Below, piece by piece: positions 17,971 through 26,590 of a stretch of DNA of 64,000 bases (its first letter is position 1; every line of letters begins with the position of its first letter). The DNA lies in assembly GCF_000526215.1 (NCBI RefSeq), contig NZ_JAFQ01000004.1, forward strand, positions 3,162,001 to 3,226,000. Direction: 5' to 3'. The notes below the pieces were generated by a model that saw nothing but the letters and a program-made list of their open reading frames with translations, did not search any database and was not told the origin of the DNA. The stretch is from Nocardia sp. BMG51109 (GTDB lineage Bacteria > Actinomycetota > Actinomycetes > Mycobacteriales > Mycobacteriaceae). The position numbers were made by a program, and so were the translations under genes.

Positions 17971-18274
17971 CGGTCGTCCACACCGACAGGCGCTCGACCT
18001 GTCCCGCCGTTCCGGCTTACCCCTCCGAGGCGGCCGACCAGAGTGGGCATACCCAGCGATTCGGCGCGATAGGCGGGCGATTCGTTGTCGACGGTCGGGT
18101 AGGACGATGCGTCGGGCGCGGCTGCGGTCCCGACGCCTGCCGGAGCCGATAGGAGCGACGATGCCAGAGTTGCCGTCGTCGTCACGCCCGCGGGGCACGG
18201 GAGGTGTCACCTCGACGCGCGGGTCGGCCGGTGGACAACTCGCCGTGGCGCTCTGGGAGGACGAGCGACGTTCA
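17971..18274. other. Intergenic region, nothing recognised
   Basis: About 300 bases between the flavoprotein and the upstream region of the toxin-antitoxin pair. No protein-like frame is seen on either strand. GC content falls towards the right end, which is the promoter side of the toxin-antitoxin genes. Confidence 0.35.
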
Positions 18275-18290
18275 TCGATAATGATTTTCC
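18275..18290. promoter_or_regulatory. Fur/Zur-like box upstream of the toxin-antitoxin pair
   Basis: TCGATAATGATTTTCC lies 72 bases before the antitoxin ATG in a locally AT-rich stretch. Its core GATAATGATTTTC differs at one base from GACAATGATTTTC, the inverted form of the box upstream of the CobW/MRF-like gene at 46528-46543. It may be bound by a Fur-family regulator. Confidence 0.45.
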
Positions 18291-18362
18291 GCGGTTCCTT
18301 GCCAGATTCTTGCTACGAATCGACCGCCGGGGATGTGAATCCCATTTTGGTATGCTGGATGC

Positions 18363-18584
18363 ATGTCACAGATCACGATCCGCGTCCCGGATGACGTGCT
18401 GGCCTTCATCGACGGCCAGAGTTCCAACCGCACCGCCTATGTGCTCGAGGCCCTCGAACACGAGCGCCGTCGCCGCCTGGCTGAGGCCGACATCTTGGCG
18501 ATGGCCAACGCCGGCGCCGACGCGCACGCCGAAGCCGAGGCGATCACCACCGGCACCCGTCAAGCGTTCCCGGACATCGACTGA
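18363..18584 (+). CDS. Ribbon-helix-helix antitoxin (MazE-like)
   Basis: 73 residues. The N-terminal SQITIRVPDDVLAFIDGQ and SSNRTAYVLEALEHERRRR form a ribbon-helix-helix DNA-binding domain; the tail (AEAEAITTGTRQAFPDID) is acidic and of the kind that wraps the toxin. Its stop overlaps the toxin start by one base (TGATG). Such antitoxins neutralise the toxin and repress their own promoter. This pairing and layout match the MazEF-type modules of mycobacteria. Confidence 0.85.
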   Translation: MSQITIRVPDDVLAFIDGQSSNRTAYVLEALEHERRRRLAEADILAMANAGADAHAEAEAITTGTRQAFPDID

Positions 18585-18883
18585 TGCGACCCATCCACAG
18601 TGCCCGCCTGGACAAGGTGCGGCCGGTGCTGGTTCTCACCCGCGAGACGATCCGGCCGCACCTGAATCACGTCACGGTCGCCGCGATCACTTCAACGATC
18701 CGTGGCCTGTCCACAGAGGTAACTGTGGGCCGTCGCAATGGCCTGTCACACGACTCGGTGGTCAACTGCGACCTGGTATACACGATCCCCGTCGCCGAGC
18801 TCGGCGCACAGATCGGGTGGTTCCACCCCGAACTGGAACAAGATCTCAGCGAGGCGCTACGGCTGGCGTTCGATCTGAAATAG
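18584..18883 (+). CDS. MazF/PemK-type endoribonuclease toxin
   Basis: 99 residues. KVRPVLVLTRETIRPHLNHV, ITSTIRGLSTEVTVG and DSVVNCDLVYTIP are the usual strands of the MazF/PemK barrel, and TSTIRG carries the conserved residues of the RNA-cleaving site. The N-terminal glycine/aspartate segment of many MazF proteins is shortened to MRPIHSARLD. It is translationally coupled to the antitoxin. Target sequence unknown. Confidence 0.88.
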   Translation: MRPIHSARLDKVRPVLVLTRETIRPHLNHVTVAAITSTIRGLSTEVTVGRRNGLSHDSVVNCDLVYTIPVAELGAQIGWFHPELEQDLSEALRLAFDLK

Positions 18884-19035
18884 TCAGCGACACAAGAAGT
18901 CCCGACCTGCTGGTGGCAGGTCGGTGGCTCGGTGAAGGATGCGGGATTCGGACCCGCGAGTGAGCCGGGCAGGCGCCTTGCAGGATGCGACGAGTCCGGT
19001 CCGTGCACCTGGTGGTGGAGCGGGACCGTGGAGTG

Positions 19036-20265
19036 CTACCACGATGTGCTCAGAAGGCCGAATCCGTCGAGTACGCCGGTGGCGACCTGGATCAGCGCCT
19101 GGTCGGATTCGATGTGGTCGGGGTCGAGGGCTACCAGGGCCAGGGTGTACGTGTCGTCGATTCGGGAGAGGTAGGCCGACAGGCGGGTCCGGGGGAGTTG
19201 GGTGGGGAGGAGGCCGGGGTGAATGGCGCGGGCGGCGATGCCGGTGCAGGGATGCGGGCCGAGTCGGTGCAATGATGGGGGGAGGTGGCCGATGTTCGAG
19301 CACAGGACATCTCGTTCGCCGGCGCCTCGGGACAATCGATGAGCCACCCGGTCCGGCAGTACCTGGAGTAGTTCCTCGGGCATGCCTTCCGGGCTCGATA
19401 TGCGGTGTTCGTATGCGGCGCGGCATTTTTCGCGAATCGTGGCGGGATCGTCGTTGCGGGTCACGACCACCTGGGTCATTGCCATGTCGTTGTCCACCCG
19501 TGGTTCGTCGCGGGTGTCGACCGGCAGGCTGACGGTGAGCGTGGGATCGGTGAATCCGCTGTGCCACAGCATCTTCGTGACGAGGTGCACGAACAGGCTG
19601 TTGGCCGTGCCGCCGCGCGCGGCGGCGAGTTCGTCCCAGTCGGCGGCCGGAATCCGGAGCACGGCGCTACAAGTGGCGTGCTCGGCGGCGGTGCTGCGTG
19701 GTTCCGGCCCGGCGACACGTTCGGGTACTCCTCGCCGCAACGCCCGAACCGTACCGCTCAACACCGTCGACCACTGCCTGCGGGCATCAGACCAATCCGA
19801 TTGCACCACAGCTGCTTCGGCGAAATCGGTCCCGGTCAGCGCCAGGTCGACGGCGATCGCCAGCCCCCGCCCGTCGGCCAGCGCGTGCGAGCACGTCAAC
19901 GACACTATCGATCCGCCACCCTCCACGCGCGCCGCCGACAGCCGCCACCCCGGCCCGAATTCCGGATCGAGATCGAACCCCTGCGCATCCGCCCAGCTCA
20001 GCAGCTCCTCGGCCGGAATCGGTGAATCGGCGATCAGCAGGGGATGGGCCCGGTCGTTCGCCCGCCAGTACGGCCGCGCACCGGGCACTTGCGGTCGGAC
20101 GACCCGGCGACCCAGCGGACCCTGCCGCAGGGCGGCGTGTATCGACCCCAGCACCGCCGGCTCGATCCGGTCGGCGGTCCGCCACAAGCCTTGCAGCGCA
20201 ATCGGTGTCCCCATGCCTCGATGGGACCGCAGAAAGATCTCGTCGACGACGCCGAGTCTGCTCAC
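19036..20265 (-). CDS. Condensation-domain / PapA-like acyltransferase
   Basis: About 409 residues. CSHALADGRGL is the HHxxxDG active-site motif of condensation-domain and PapA acyltransferases, with the first histidine changed to serine (SHALADG) and the catalytic histidine kept. A second family element, TLTVSLPVDTRDEP, precedes the latch region. The GTG at 20265 is chosen because AGGAG lies 6 bases upstream; the frame runs on to 20349 without a start signal. Acyltransferases of this type make esters of lipids, glycopeptides or polyketides; no biosynthetic neighbours indicate the substrate. Confidence 0.75.
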   Translation of the reverse strand: MSRLGVVDEIFLRSHRGMGTPIALQGLWRTADRIEPAVLGSIHAALRQGPLGRRVVRPQVPGARPYWRANDRAHPLLIADSPIPAEELLSWADAQGFDLDPEFGPGWRLSAARVEGGGSIVSLTCSHALADGRGLAIAVDLALTGTDFAEAAVVQSDWSDARRQWSTVLSGTVRALRRGVPERVAGPEPRSTAAEHATCSAVLRIPAADWDELAAARGGTANSLFVHLVTKMLWHSGFTDPTLTVSLPVDTRDEPRVDNDMAMTQVVVTRNDDPATIREKCRAAYEHRISSPEGMPEELLQVLPDRVAHRLSRGAGERDVLCSNIGHLPPSLHRLGPHPCTGIAARAIHPGLLPTQLPRTRLSAYLSRIDDTYTLALVALDPDHIESDQALIQVATGVLDGFGLLSTSW

Positions 20266-20451
20266 CGGTGCTCCTCGCCGGACCGGCGGCTGGCCGTTCG
20301 CGATCCGGTGAGGCGAACGGCATGGGTCAGGGCGCCCGAATACGGGCACACCGGCCGCCCGGCGGTCGTCGTGGGCGCCAGCATCGCCGGGTCCGGACGG
20401 TGGTCTGCTCGCCGCTCTATCGATCGCACGAGGTCATGGTGCCACCATCGG

Positions 20452-20605
20452 GGTCGAGCCCGACGTCCCGTGCCGCTGGCCACCACTGCTGTCGCTCAGC
20501 TCGGGGCGCCCCGCGCTGACCGGTGCTGTCGTCGCTCAGTCGGGCGTCCCGTACCGATCGGCGCCACCGTCGCTCAGCCCGGCGTCCCGTGCCGGCCGGC
20601 GCCGG
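20452..20605 (-). repeat. Tandem repeat, about 39 bp x 4, over the crotonase 3' end
   Basis: On the + strand, units start at about 20452, 20490, 20530 and 20568 with GTCGCTCAGCCCGGCGTCCC-like text. The right-most unit is the end of the crotonase, including its stop (TCA at 20574-20576) and last codons HGTPG; the other three are beyond the gene. Similarity falls with distance from the gene. Confidence 0.8.
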
Positions 20606-21353
20606 CGGCGAACCGTTGCGCCCCGGACAGCGCGCCCTCGGCATCGGCCAGCGCGCCCCAGCCGTGCCGGAACTCGTTGCGAATGGCCTCGTCCTCGTCG
20701 AGTCCGCCCTGCTCCAGCGCGGACATGCGGTCCGAGCGCAGGCAGGTCTGCGGGAGCGCGGCCAGTTCGGCGGCGAGTTGTTCGGCGGCGCTGCGGGATT
20801 CGCCCGGTGGGACGACCCGGTTCACCAGTCCCATCTGCAAGGCCTCCGCGGCGCCGACCGCCCGGCCGGTGAGAATCATGTCCATGGCCCGCCCCTCGCC
20901 GACGAGGCGCGGCAGCCGCACCGTGCCGCCGTCGATGAGCGGCACACCCCACCGTCGGCAGAACACTCCGAAGGTGCTGTCCTGCTCGGCAATTCGAAGA
21001 TCGGCCCACAGGGCGAGCTCCAGCCCGCCGGCCACCGCGTATCCGGACACCGCCGCGACGACCGGCTTGGACAACCGCATCCGGGTCGGGCCCATCGGCC
21101 CGTCGCCGTCCGCGTCGGCCCGGTTGGAGCGTTCGGTGCCGAACGACTTCAGATCTGCACCGGCACAGAAGGTTCCGCCCGCACCCCACAGCACCGCCAC
21201 CGCGGCCCCGGCATCGGCGTCGAACTCCCGGAACGCGTCGGCGAGTGCCCGGGCCGTCGGGCCGTCGACGGCGTTGCGCGCCTGCGGGCGATCCAGGATC
21301 ACGGTGAACACCGGGCCACGGCGTTCGATTCGCACGGGTTCGTGCACGGTCAT
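20574..21353 (-). CDS. Enoyl-CoA hydratase/isomerase (crotonase) family
   Basis: 259 residues. The oxyanion-hole segments GGTFCAGADLKSFG and SGYAVAGGLELALWADLRIA, and the segment GVPLIDGGTVRLPRLVG, identify the crotonase family, which hydrates or isomerises enoyl-CoA esters. At the position of the second catalytic glutamate of true hydratases there is Asp (LIDGG), as in many actinobacterial paralogues, so activity may differ from beta-oxidation hydratase. It is divergent from a TetR regulator and an acyl-CoA dehydrogenase-like gene, with a palindrome between them, so it is probably under the same regulator. Confidence 0.88.
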   Translation of the reverse strand: MTVHEPVRIERRGPVFTVILDRPQARNAVDGPTARALADAFREFDADAGAAVAVLWGAGGTFCAGADLKSFGTERSNRADADGDGPMGPTRMRLSKPVVAAVSGYAVAGGLELALWADLRIAEQDSTFGVFCRRWGVPLIDGGTVRLPRLVGEGRAMDMILTGRAVGAAEALQMGLVNRVVPPGESRSAAEQLAAELAALPQTCLRSDRMSALEQGGLDEDEAIRNEFRHGWGALADAEGALSGAQRFAAGAGRHGTPG

Positions 21354-21542
21354 GCTCGGGCCTCCGTCTCCCTGCGCGCCGCCGCGTCACCCATGCCGGC
21401 TCGTCGCCGTCGCGCGGGCCACCGGTCGCCGCGATGCGCTCGTCCTCGCCCCGGCCACACACCGGGGCGCCTGCGAACTCGCTCGGCCTGGGTGCCGCGC
21501 GTGGTCCGATTCGAACAGGCGACACCCTCTTGCGTCAAGAAA

Positions 21543-21557
21543 TGAATCCGTGATTCA
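21543..21557. promoter_or_regulatory. TetR operator candidate
   Basis: TGAATCCGTGATTCA is a perfect palindrome with a CGT centre. It ends 8 bases before the GTG start of the TetR gene and lies on the shared upstream side of the divergent crotonase. Position and symmetry suit an autoregulatory TetR site. Confidence 0.6.
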
Positions 21558-21565
21558 CTTCTTTC

Positions 21566-22162
21566 GTGCCCTACCGCAGAACCCCCGCCGTGCAGGCGCG
21601 CCTCGATGCGCAGGCGGCCGCGATCGTGCACGCCGCGGCCCGGGTGCTGTCCGCGCGCGGCTTCTCGGGTCTGTCGATGGCGGCGGTCGCGGCCGAGGCG
21701 GGCGTGGCCACCGGAACCGTGTACAAGAACTTCCTCGGGAAATCGGAATTGGTCACCGCGGTATTCCGCGATGTCGTCGGCCGGGAGGTGGCCGCGGTGG
21801 CGGCCGCGGGCGCCGAGGGCAGCGCGGTCGAGCGGGTCAGCGCCGCGGTGGAGACGTTCGCGGGCCGCGCGCTGAAGAATCCGAAGCTGGCCTACGTGCT
21901 GCTGGCCGAGCCGGTCGACGCGGCCGTCGACGCCGAACGCCTGCGGTTTCGCCGCGCCTTCGCCGAGACCTTCGAGGCCGCGGTCGCCGAGGGCGTCGCG
22001 AACGGCCAACTGCCGGCGCAGAATCCGCGCATCAGCGCCACCGCCCTGGTCGGCGCCATCGGCGAAGTCCTGGTCGGCCCGCTGGCCGAGGCGCCGCAGA
22101 GCGAATCCGTGGTGCCCGAACTCGTCACCTTCGCCCTACGCGCCTTGGGGCTGCCCGAATAG
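21566..22162 (+). CDS. TetR-family transcriptional regulator
   Basis: 198 residues. The N-terminal helix-turn-helix is clear: IVHAAARVLSARGFSGLSMA, then EAGVATGTVYKNFLGKSELV. The C-terminal ligand domain contains ALKNPKLAYVLLAEPVDAAV, of a type seen in regulators of lipid metabolism. A GTG start is used; the operator candidate is immediately upstream. An acyl-CoA dehydrogenase-like gene follows 11 bases downstream, so this is an operon, and the ligand is plausibly an acyl-CoA or fatty acid. Confidence 0.9.
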   Translation: MPYRRTPAVQARLDAQAAAIVHAAARVLSARGFSGLSMAAVAAEAGVATGTVYKNFLGKSELVTAVFRDVVGREVAAVAAAGAEGSAVERVSAAVETFAGRALKNPKLAYVLLAEPVDAAVDAERLRFRRAFAETFEAAVAEGVANGQLPAQNPRISATALVGAIGEVLVGPLAEAPQSESVVPELVTFALRALGLPE

Positions 22163-22173
22163 GAGTGTCCGAT

Positions 22174-23793
22174 ATGCCCACTCACGAGGTGTTCAACCAG
22201 GTTCCCGACCTCGTCCCGTTCGATTTCTCGCACAACCCGGCACTGCTCGAGGGCCTGCACCGGGAGCACGCGGGCTGGGCGGAGGCCGACGTGCGGGAAT
22301 TGGGCGCCCTCGCGGGCGGTCGCGAGGCGCAGGACTGGGGGCGGCTGGCCAACGACAACCCGCCGGTCCTGCACACCCACGACCGCTACGGCCACCGCGT
22401 CGACGAGGTGGAGTTCCACCCGTACTGGCATGAACTCATGAAAGTCGCTGTGGCACACGGGCTGCACGGCACGCCGTGGCTCGACGAGCGGCCCGGGGCG
22501 CATGCCGCCCGCGCGGCGAAGTTCTACACCTGGGGTATGGCCGATGCCGGGCACATGTGCCCGATCTCCATGACCTACGCGGCGATTCCCGCGCTTCGCC
22601 ACAATCCAGAGCTGGCCGCGCGCTACGAGCCGCTCCTCGGTTCCCGCACTTACGATTTCGGCTTGCGCGAGCCGTCCGGCAAGGCCGGGCTGATCGCCGG
22701 CATGTCGATGACCGAGAAGCAGGGCGGTTCCGACGTGCGTGCCAATACCACCACGGCCACACCGCAATCCGACGGCAGCTATCGCATCGTCGGCCACAAG
22801 TGGTTCACCTCGGCGCCGATGTCGGACCTGTTCCTCACCCTGGCGCAGGCGCCCGGCGGCCTGTCCTGCTTCCTGCTGCCGCGCGTGCTGCCGGACGGCA
22901 CCCGCAATTCCCTTCGGCTGCAACGGCTCAAGGACAAGCTGGGCAACAAGTCCAATGCCTCCTCCGAGATCGAATACGAGAATGCGGTCGGCTGGCTGGT
23001 AGGCGCGGAGGGCGCCGGCGTGAAGACCATCATCGAGATGGTCAATATGACCAGGCTGGACTGCGTGATCGGGTCGGCCACCGGGATGCGGGCGGGTGTC
23101 GTGCATGCCGTACACCATGCCCGCCATCGAGATGTTTTCGGCGCCAAGCTGATCGACCAGCCCGCCATGCGCAATGTGCTTGCCGACCTGGTCATCGAAT
23201 CCGACGCCGCGACAACGGTGATGATGCGCTTGGCCGGTGCCACCGACCGCGCGGCCGACGATCCCGCCGAGGCGGCGCTGCGCCGGATCGCGTTGGCGGT
23301 CACCAAGTACTGGGTTTGCAAGCGGGCGCCGGTGCACGCGGCCGAGGCGCTGGAATGCCTGGGCGGCAACGGATATGTCGAGGAATCCGGAATGCCCAGG
23401 CTCTACCGCGAGGCGCCGCTGATGTCGATCTGGGAGGGTTCGGGCAATGTCGCCGCGCTGGATGCGTTGCGCGCCATGGGCCGTCAGCCGGAATCGGTCG
23501 AGGCGTACTTCGCGGAGGTGTCGCTGGCCCGCGGCGGCAACCATTACCTGGACGACGCGATCGACCGGATCGGCAAGGAGCTCACCGACCTGTCCGACAT
23601 CGAGTACCGCGCGCGCCGCGTCGTCGAGCTGATGGCCCTGGTGCTGCAGGGTGCCCAGCTGGTCCGGCACGGCCACGCGGCGGTGGCGGACGCGTTCTGC
23701 GCCACCAGATTCGGCGGTGACTGGGGAATCGCCTTCGGTACCCTCCCCACCGGCGCCGATACCGCGGCAATCCTCGAGCGCGCCCACGTGTAG
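22174..23793 (+). CDS. AidB-like acyl-CoA dehydrogenase
   Basis: 539 residues, longer than ordinary acyl-CoA dehydrogenases and equal to the AidB group. FAD-binding and signature segments include GMSMTEKQGGSDVRANTT, GHKWFTSAPMSDLFL and ECLGGNGYVEESGMPRLYRE, followed by MSIWEGSGNV. AidB of E. coli belongs to the adaptive response to alkylation, but most actinobacterial members have no tested function. The ATG at 22174 has AGGAG upstream and follows the TetR gene by 11 bases. Confidence 0.92.
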   Translation: MPTHEVFNQVPDLVPFDFSHNPALLEGLHREHAGWAEADVRELGALAGGREAQDWGRLANDNPPVLHTHDRYGHRVDEVEFHPYWHELMKVAVAHGLHGTPWLDERPGAHAARAAKFYTWGMADAGHMCPISMTYAAIPALRHNPELAARYEPLLGSRTYDFGLREPSGKAGLIAGMSMTEKQGGSDVRANTTTATPQSDGSYRIVGHKWFTSAPMSDLFLTLAQAPGGLSCFLLPRVLPDGTRNSLRLQRLKDKLGNKSNASSEIEYENAVGWLVGAEGAGVKTIIEMVNMTRLDCVIGSATGMRAGVVHAVHHARHRDVFGAKLIDQPAMRNVLADLVIESDAATTVMMRLAGATDRAADDPAEAALRRIALAVTKYWVCKRAPVHAAEALECLGGNGYVEESGMPRLYREAPLMSIWEGSGNVAALDALRAMGRQPESVEAYFAEVSLARGGNHYLDDAIDRIGKELTDLSDIEYRARRVVELMALVLQGAQLVRHGHAAVADAFCATRFGGDWGIAFGTLPTGADTAAILERAHV

Positions 23794-23910
23794 GCCCGGG
23801 TGCTCTATGGTCGCCGGGTCCGGTTGCGGTGCGCCCTGACAGCTCCCGGGTCTACCGCGCGCGAGCTTGCTCGCCGTTGTGCGGGTGACGCGGGATCGTA
23901 TTCCGGGCCG

Positions 23911-24756
23911 CTACTGCTTGATCAAGGTGGCGACCTGAATGTGCGGCCAGTCGATCTGCTTCGCCGGATCGGGCCGGGGCCCCGCCGGGAACCGCAGAAT
24001 CGAATGCTGGCTGTACTGCAGTTGCAGGGTTTCGGTGCCGTCCGGTCGCCGCACGGTCTCGATCCACAGGGCGGCCCGCACCGACGTCGCGTTCGCGTTC
24101 TCGACGACGAAGCCGATATTGCGGACGTCGTCGGGGCCGGTCCGCACGTCCAGCGTGGTGGTGTTGAGCACCGTCTGTTCCTTCAGCGCCCGGCGCAGCA
24201 GCACGGCGGGGTCGCGCAGCGCCTCGTCCGGAATTCCCGGCGGAAGCTCGGTTCCAGGCGGCGGGAAGTACCCGTCACCGAACACCGACCCGTTCGGCGT
24301 GGAATCCAGCGGCGGAATCTCCGGTGCGCCGGGCACATCCGCCACGGGTGCGCCCTGCGCCATGAACGAGTCGCCGTGCGGGATGTCGGCCATCCGGACC
24401 AGGGTCGGCCCGGACGGCGGCACCGACGTGGCCGGAACGTACAGCCACATACCGTTCTCCACGTGTAGCGCCTCGCCGGTCTGCGCGTCGGCGATCTGCT
24501 GCAAGTAGTGCACACCGCGAAAGACGATGTCGTCCTGGAGATTTCCCCGGTTCAGGATCGGTGCGCCGATCTCGGTGAAGGTCAGTGTCTCCTGAGTGGC
24601 GTTGAGCCGCAGAAAGAATGGCGAACCACCTTCGTGGTCGGGCAGTTCGGCCAGGCTGAATCCGGTCCCCATCCAGGTTCCGGGCAGATTCTCCAGCGGT
24701 CCCAGCTCGCTGGTCGACGCGGGCTGTGGCACGGCGGCGCGAAAGATCGTGGACAT
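23911..24756 (-). CDS. Hypothetical protein, possibly nitrobindin-like beta-barrel
   Basis: 281 residues. GPLENLPGTWMGTGFSL near the start and IGFVVENANATSVRAALW with LQYSQHSILRF near the end recall the edges of nitrobindin/FABP-like haem-binding barrels. The middle (APEIPPLDSTPNGSVFGDGY) is unusual and rich in Pro and Gly. I cannot name the family with certainty. The ATG follows GGGAGGG. There is no signal peptide or membrane helix. It stands alone between an acyl-CoA dehydrogenase and the SRPBCC-SDR gene, with no clear partner. Confidence 0.6.
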   Translation of the reverse strand: MSTIFRAAVPQPASTSELGPLENLPGTWMGTGFSLAELPDHEGGSPFFLRLNATQETLTFTEIGAPILNRGNLQDDIVFRGVHYLQQIADAQTGEALHVENGMWLYVPATSVPPSGPTLVRMADIPHGDSFMAQGAPVADVPGAPEIPPLDSTPNGSVFGDGYFPPPGTELPPGIPDEALRDPAVLLRRALKEQTVLNTTTLDVRTGPDDVRNIGFVVENANATSVRAALWIETVRRPDGTETLQLQYSQHSILRFPAGPRPDPAKQIDWPHIQVATLIKQ

Positions 24757-25012
24757 GGTCCCTCCCGATATGAGTTCCTCCCGAGTACATGTCTACCGCC
24801 GAAGGCGCCCACGCACATGCCCCGAGTTTCGGCAGCGGTCGCGCCGGTGCCACCGTGTTCGGGGCCTATACACCGGCGCCGGCAGCCGGGTTCCCGCGAG
24901 GCGGTCCCGCCCGCGTGGAGCCGCGCACCGAGACCCGCGCGGAACCGCGCACCGAGACTCGGTGAGCAAGCACACGCTTCCGGTGTGCGACGCCTGGGGT
25001 TAGCGTCCGGAT

Positions 25013-26389
25013 ATGGCTCGTACAACGGAGTACACCCAGTTCGTCGCGCTGTCGGCGGAGCGGCTGTGGGCCGTGCTGGCCGACCCGCGGCGTTGGCCGG
25101 AATGGAACCCAGCCGTCGCCTCCGTGACGCTGCACGGCCCGCCCGGAGCAGGCGTCACCGGTGATTACCTGCCGAGCGGAATGGCATCCCGGGTGCACGG
25201 CCGCCTGGCGAAACCGTTCGTCCTCTCGGCGTTCGAACCGAACCGCAGGTTGGTCATCGAGCAACCCGAGCCCGCCGGAAACCTCACGGTCGACTGGACG
25301 CTGGCCCCGCGCGACGGCGGTTGCGATCTCACCCAGCGAGTGTGCCTGACCGGCGCCACGGCGCCGATCTTCTGGCGGATCGTGGGGGCCCGCTTGCAGG
25401 CCGGGGCGCGCGTGGGGTTCGCCCGGCTCGCGCGGCTGGCCGGAATCGTACCCGACGAGGCCGCGCTGAATGTCGTAATCGCCGGTGGCAGTGGGTCTTT
25501 GGGGCGCACTATCGCCGCGGATCTGACCTGTCGCGGCCACCGCGTCACCATCCTGACCCGGCGATCGAATCCGGCCGTGCCGTTCACTCAGGTCGAATGG
25601 GACGGCCGCAGCGTCGGGGATTGGGTGGGTGCGCTGCGGAATCCGGGCCCGACCGTCCTGATCAACCTGGCCGGCAAACTCGTCGACTGCCCGCCGACCA
25701 CCCGCAATATCGACGAATTGCGCAGCAGCCGTGTCGATCCCACCGCCGCCCTGGTGGCTGCCTCGAAGACGCTGGATCGCCCGATCACCTCCTGGATCCA
25801 GGCGAGTACCACCGCCATCTGGTCCGACGCCGGCGAGACCCACTGCACGGAAACGACGTCGCTGCCCGTGGGCCTGCCGCAGATGACCGGTGTCGCCGAG
25901 CCGTGGGAGCGGGCCTTCGCGGGCGCCGTTGCCGATCACCGGATCGTGCTGCGCACCTCGATCGTCCTGGATCCGGAGGCGCCCGCGCTACAGCGCCTGA
26001 CCGGGCTCACGCGCATGGGCCTGGGCGGCCGCATCGGCCGGGGCGACCAGTGGTTCAGCTGGATTCACGTCGAGGACTGGCTGGCCCTCGTCCGCGCCGG
26101 ACTGGGCCTCGACCCGGAAGTCACACTGCCCGACGGAATCCTCGTAGCGGCAACGGATTTCCCGGTGCGTAACCGCGACCTGATGCGGGTCCTGCGGCGC
26201 CGGCTGCGGCGCCCGCCCGCGCTACCCACGCCGATTCCGGTCCTGAAGCTGGGTGCGGCGCTGCTGCGCACCGATCCCGCCCTCGGCTACACCGGACGCC
26301 ACGCTACCTCGGAAGTTCTGCCGCACACCGGATTCCGATTCCGTTATCCGTCGCTCGATGAGGCGCTGGCCGATCTGCTGCCGGACTGA
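25013..26389 (+). CDS. SRPBCC domain fused to an SDR39U1/YfcH-like epimerase (TIGR01777 type)
   Basis: 458 residues in two parts. Residues 1-150 form an SRPBCC/polyketide-cyclase-like ligand fold (SAERLWAVLADPRRWPEWNP). From about 158 the frame is an NAD(P)-binding epimerase with the Rossmann motif VVIAGGSGSLGRTIAADL, then INLAGKLVDCPP and the DUF1731-type tail near the C-terminus (FRYPSLDEALADLL). Fusions of this kind occur in other actinobacteria; the substrate is unknown. The C-terminal 54 bases and stop are repeated beyond the gene. Confidence 0.85.
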   Translation: MARTTEYTQFVALSAERLWAVLADPRRWPEWNPAVASVTLHGPPGAGVTGDYLPSGMASRVHGRLAKPFVLSAFEPNRRLVIEQPEPAGNLTVDWTLAPRDGGCDLTQRVCLTGATAPIFWRIVGARLQAGARVGFARLARLAGIVPDEAALNVVIAGGSGSLGRTIAADLTCRGHRVTILTRRSNPAVPFTQVEWDGRSVGDWVGALRNPGPTVLINLAGKLVDCPPTTRNIDELRSSRVDPTAALVAASKTLDRPITSWIQASTTAIWSDAGETHCTETTSLPVGLPQMTGVAEPWERAFAGAVADHRIVLRTSIVLDPEAPALQRLTGLTRMGLGGRIGRGDQWFSWIHVEDWLALVRAGLGLDPEVTLPDGILVAATDFPVRNRDLMRVLRRRLRRPPALPTPIPVLKLGAALLRTDPALGYTGRHATSEVLPHTGFRFRYPSLDEALADLLPD

Positions 26390-26490
26390 ACGATTCCGTT
26401 ATCCGTCGCTCGACGAGGCGCTGGTCGTTCTACTGCGGGACTGACCGATTCCGCTACCTGCCCCTCAGCCATTCGGGTTCCGGACCAAGC
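26336..26490 (+). repeat. Tandem repeat, 55 bp x 2-3, duplicating the SRPBCC-SDR gene end
   Basis: Unit 1 (26336-26390) is the last 18 codons and stop of the gene. Unit 2 (26391-26445) is a near copy that also ends in GGGACTGA, the stop codon; it would read RFRYPSLDEALVVLLRD. Unit 3 (from 26446) keeps CGATTCCGCTACC and then decays. Period 55, so the copies are out of frame with the gene. Confidence 0.9.
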
Positions 26491-26590
26491 GATTCGACTG
26501 CTAGACCGAGCGATTCTGTCGGACCGAGCGATTCGACTGTCGGACCGCGTAATTCGTTTGCGGACCGAGTGATTCGGCGGCGGCCCGGTC
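26489..26590. repeat. Short tandem repeat, about 20 bp x 5
   Basis: Five imperfect units of 18-21 bp with the pattern AGCGATTCGACTG...GGACCG run up to the stop codon of the convergent membrane protein. They follow directly on the decayed copies of the previous gene end and share its CGATTC motif, so they may be a second stage of the same amplification. Confidence 0.8.

Noticed and set aside
21892..23787. A 631-codon open frame antisense to the AidB-like gene
   Set aside because: Shadow of the acyl-CoA dehydrogenase, which has clear FAD motifs on the other strand.
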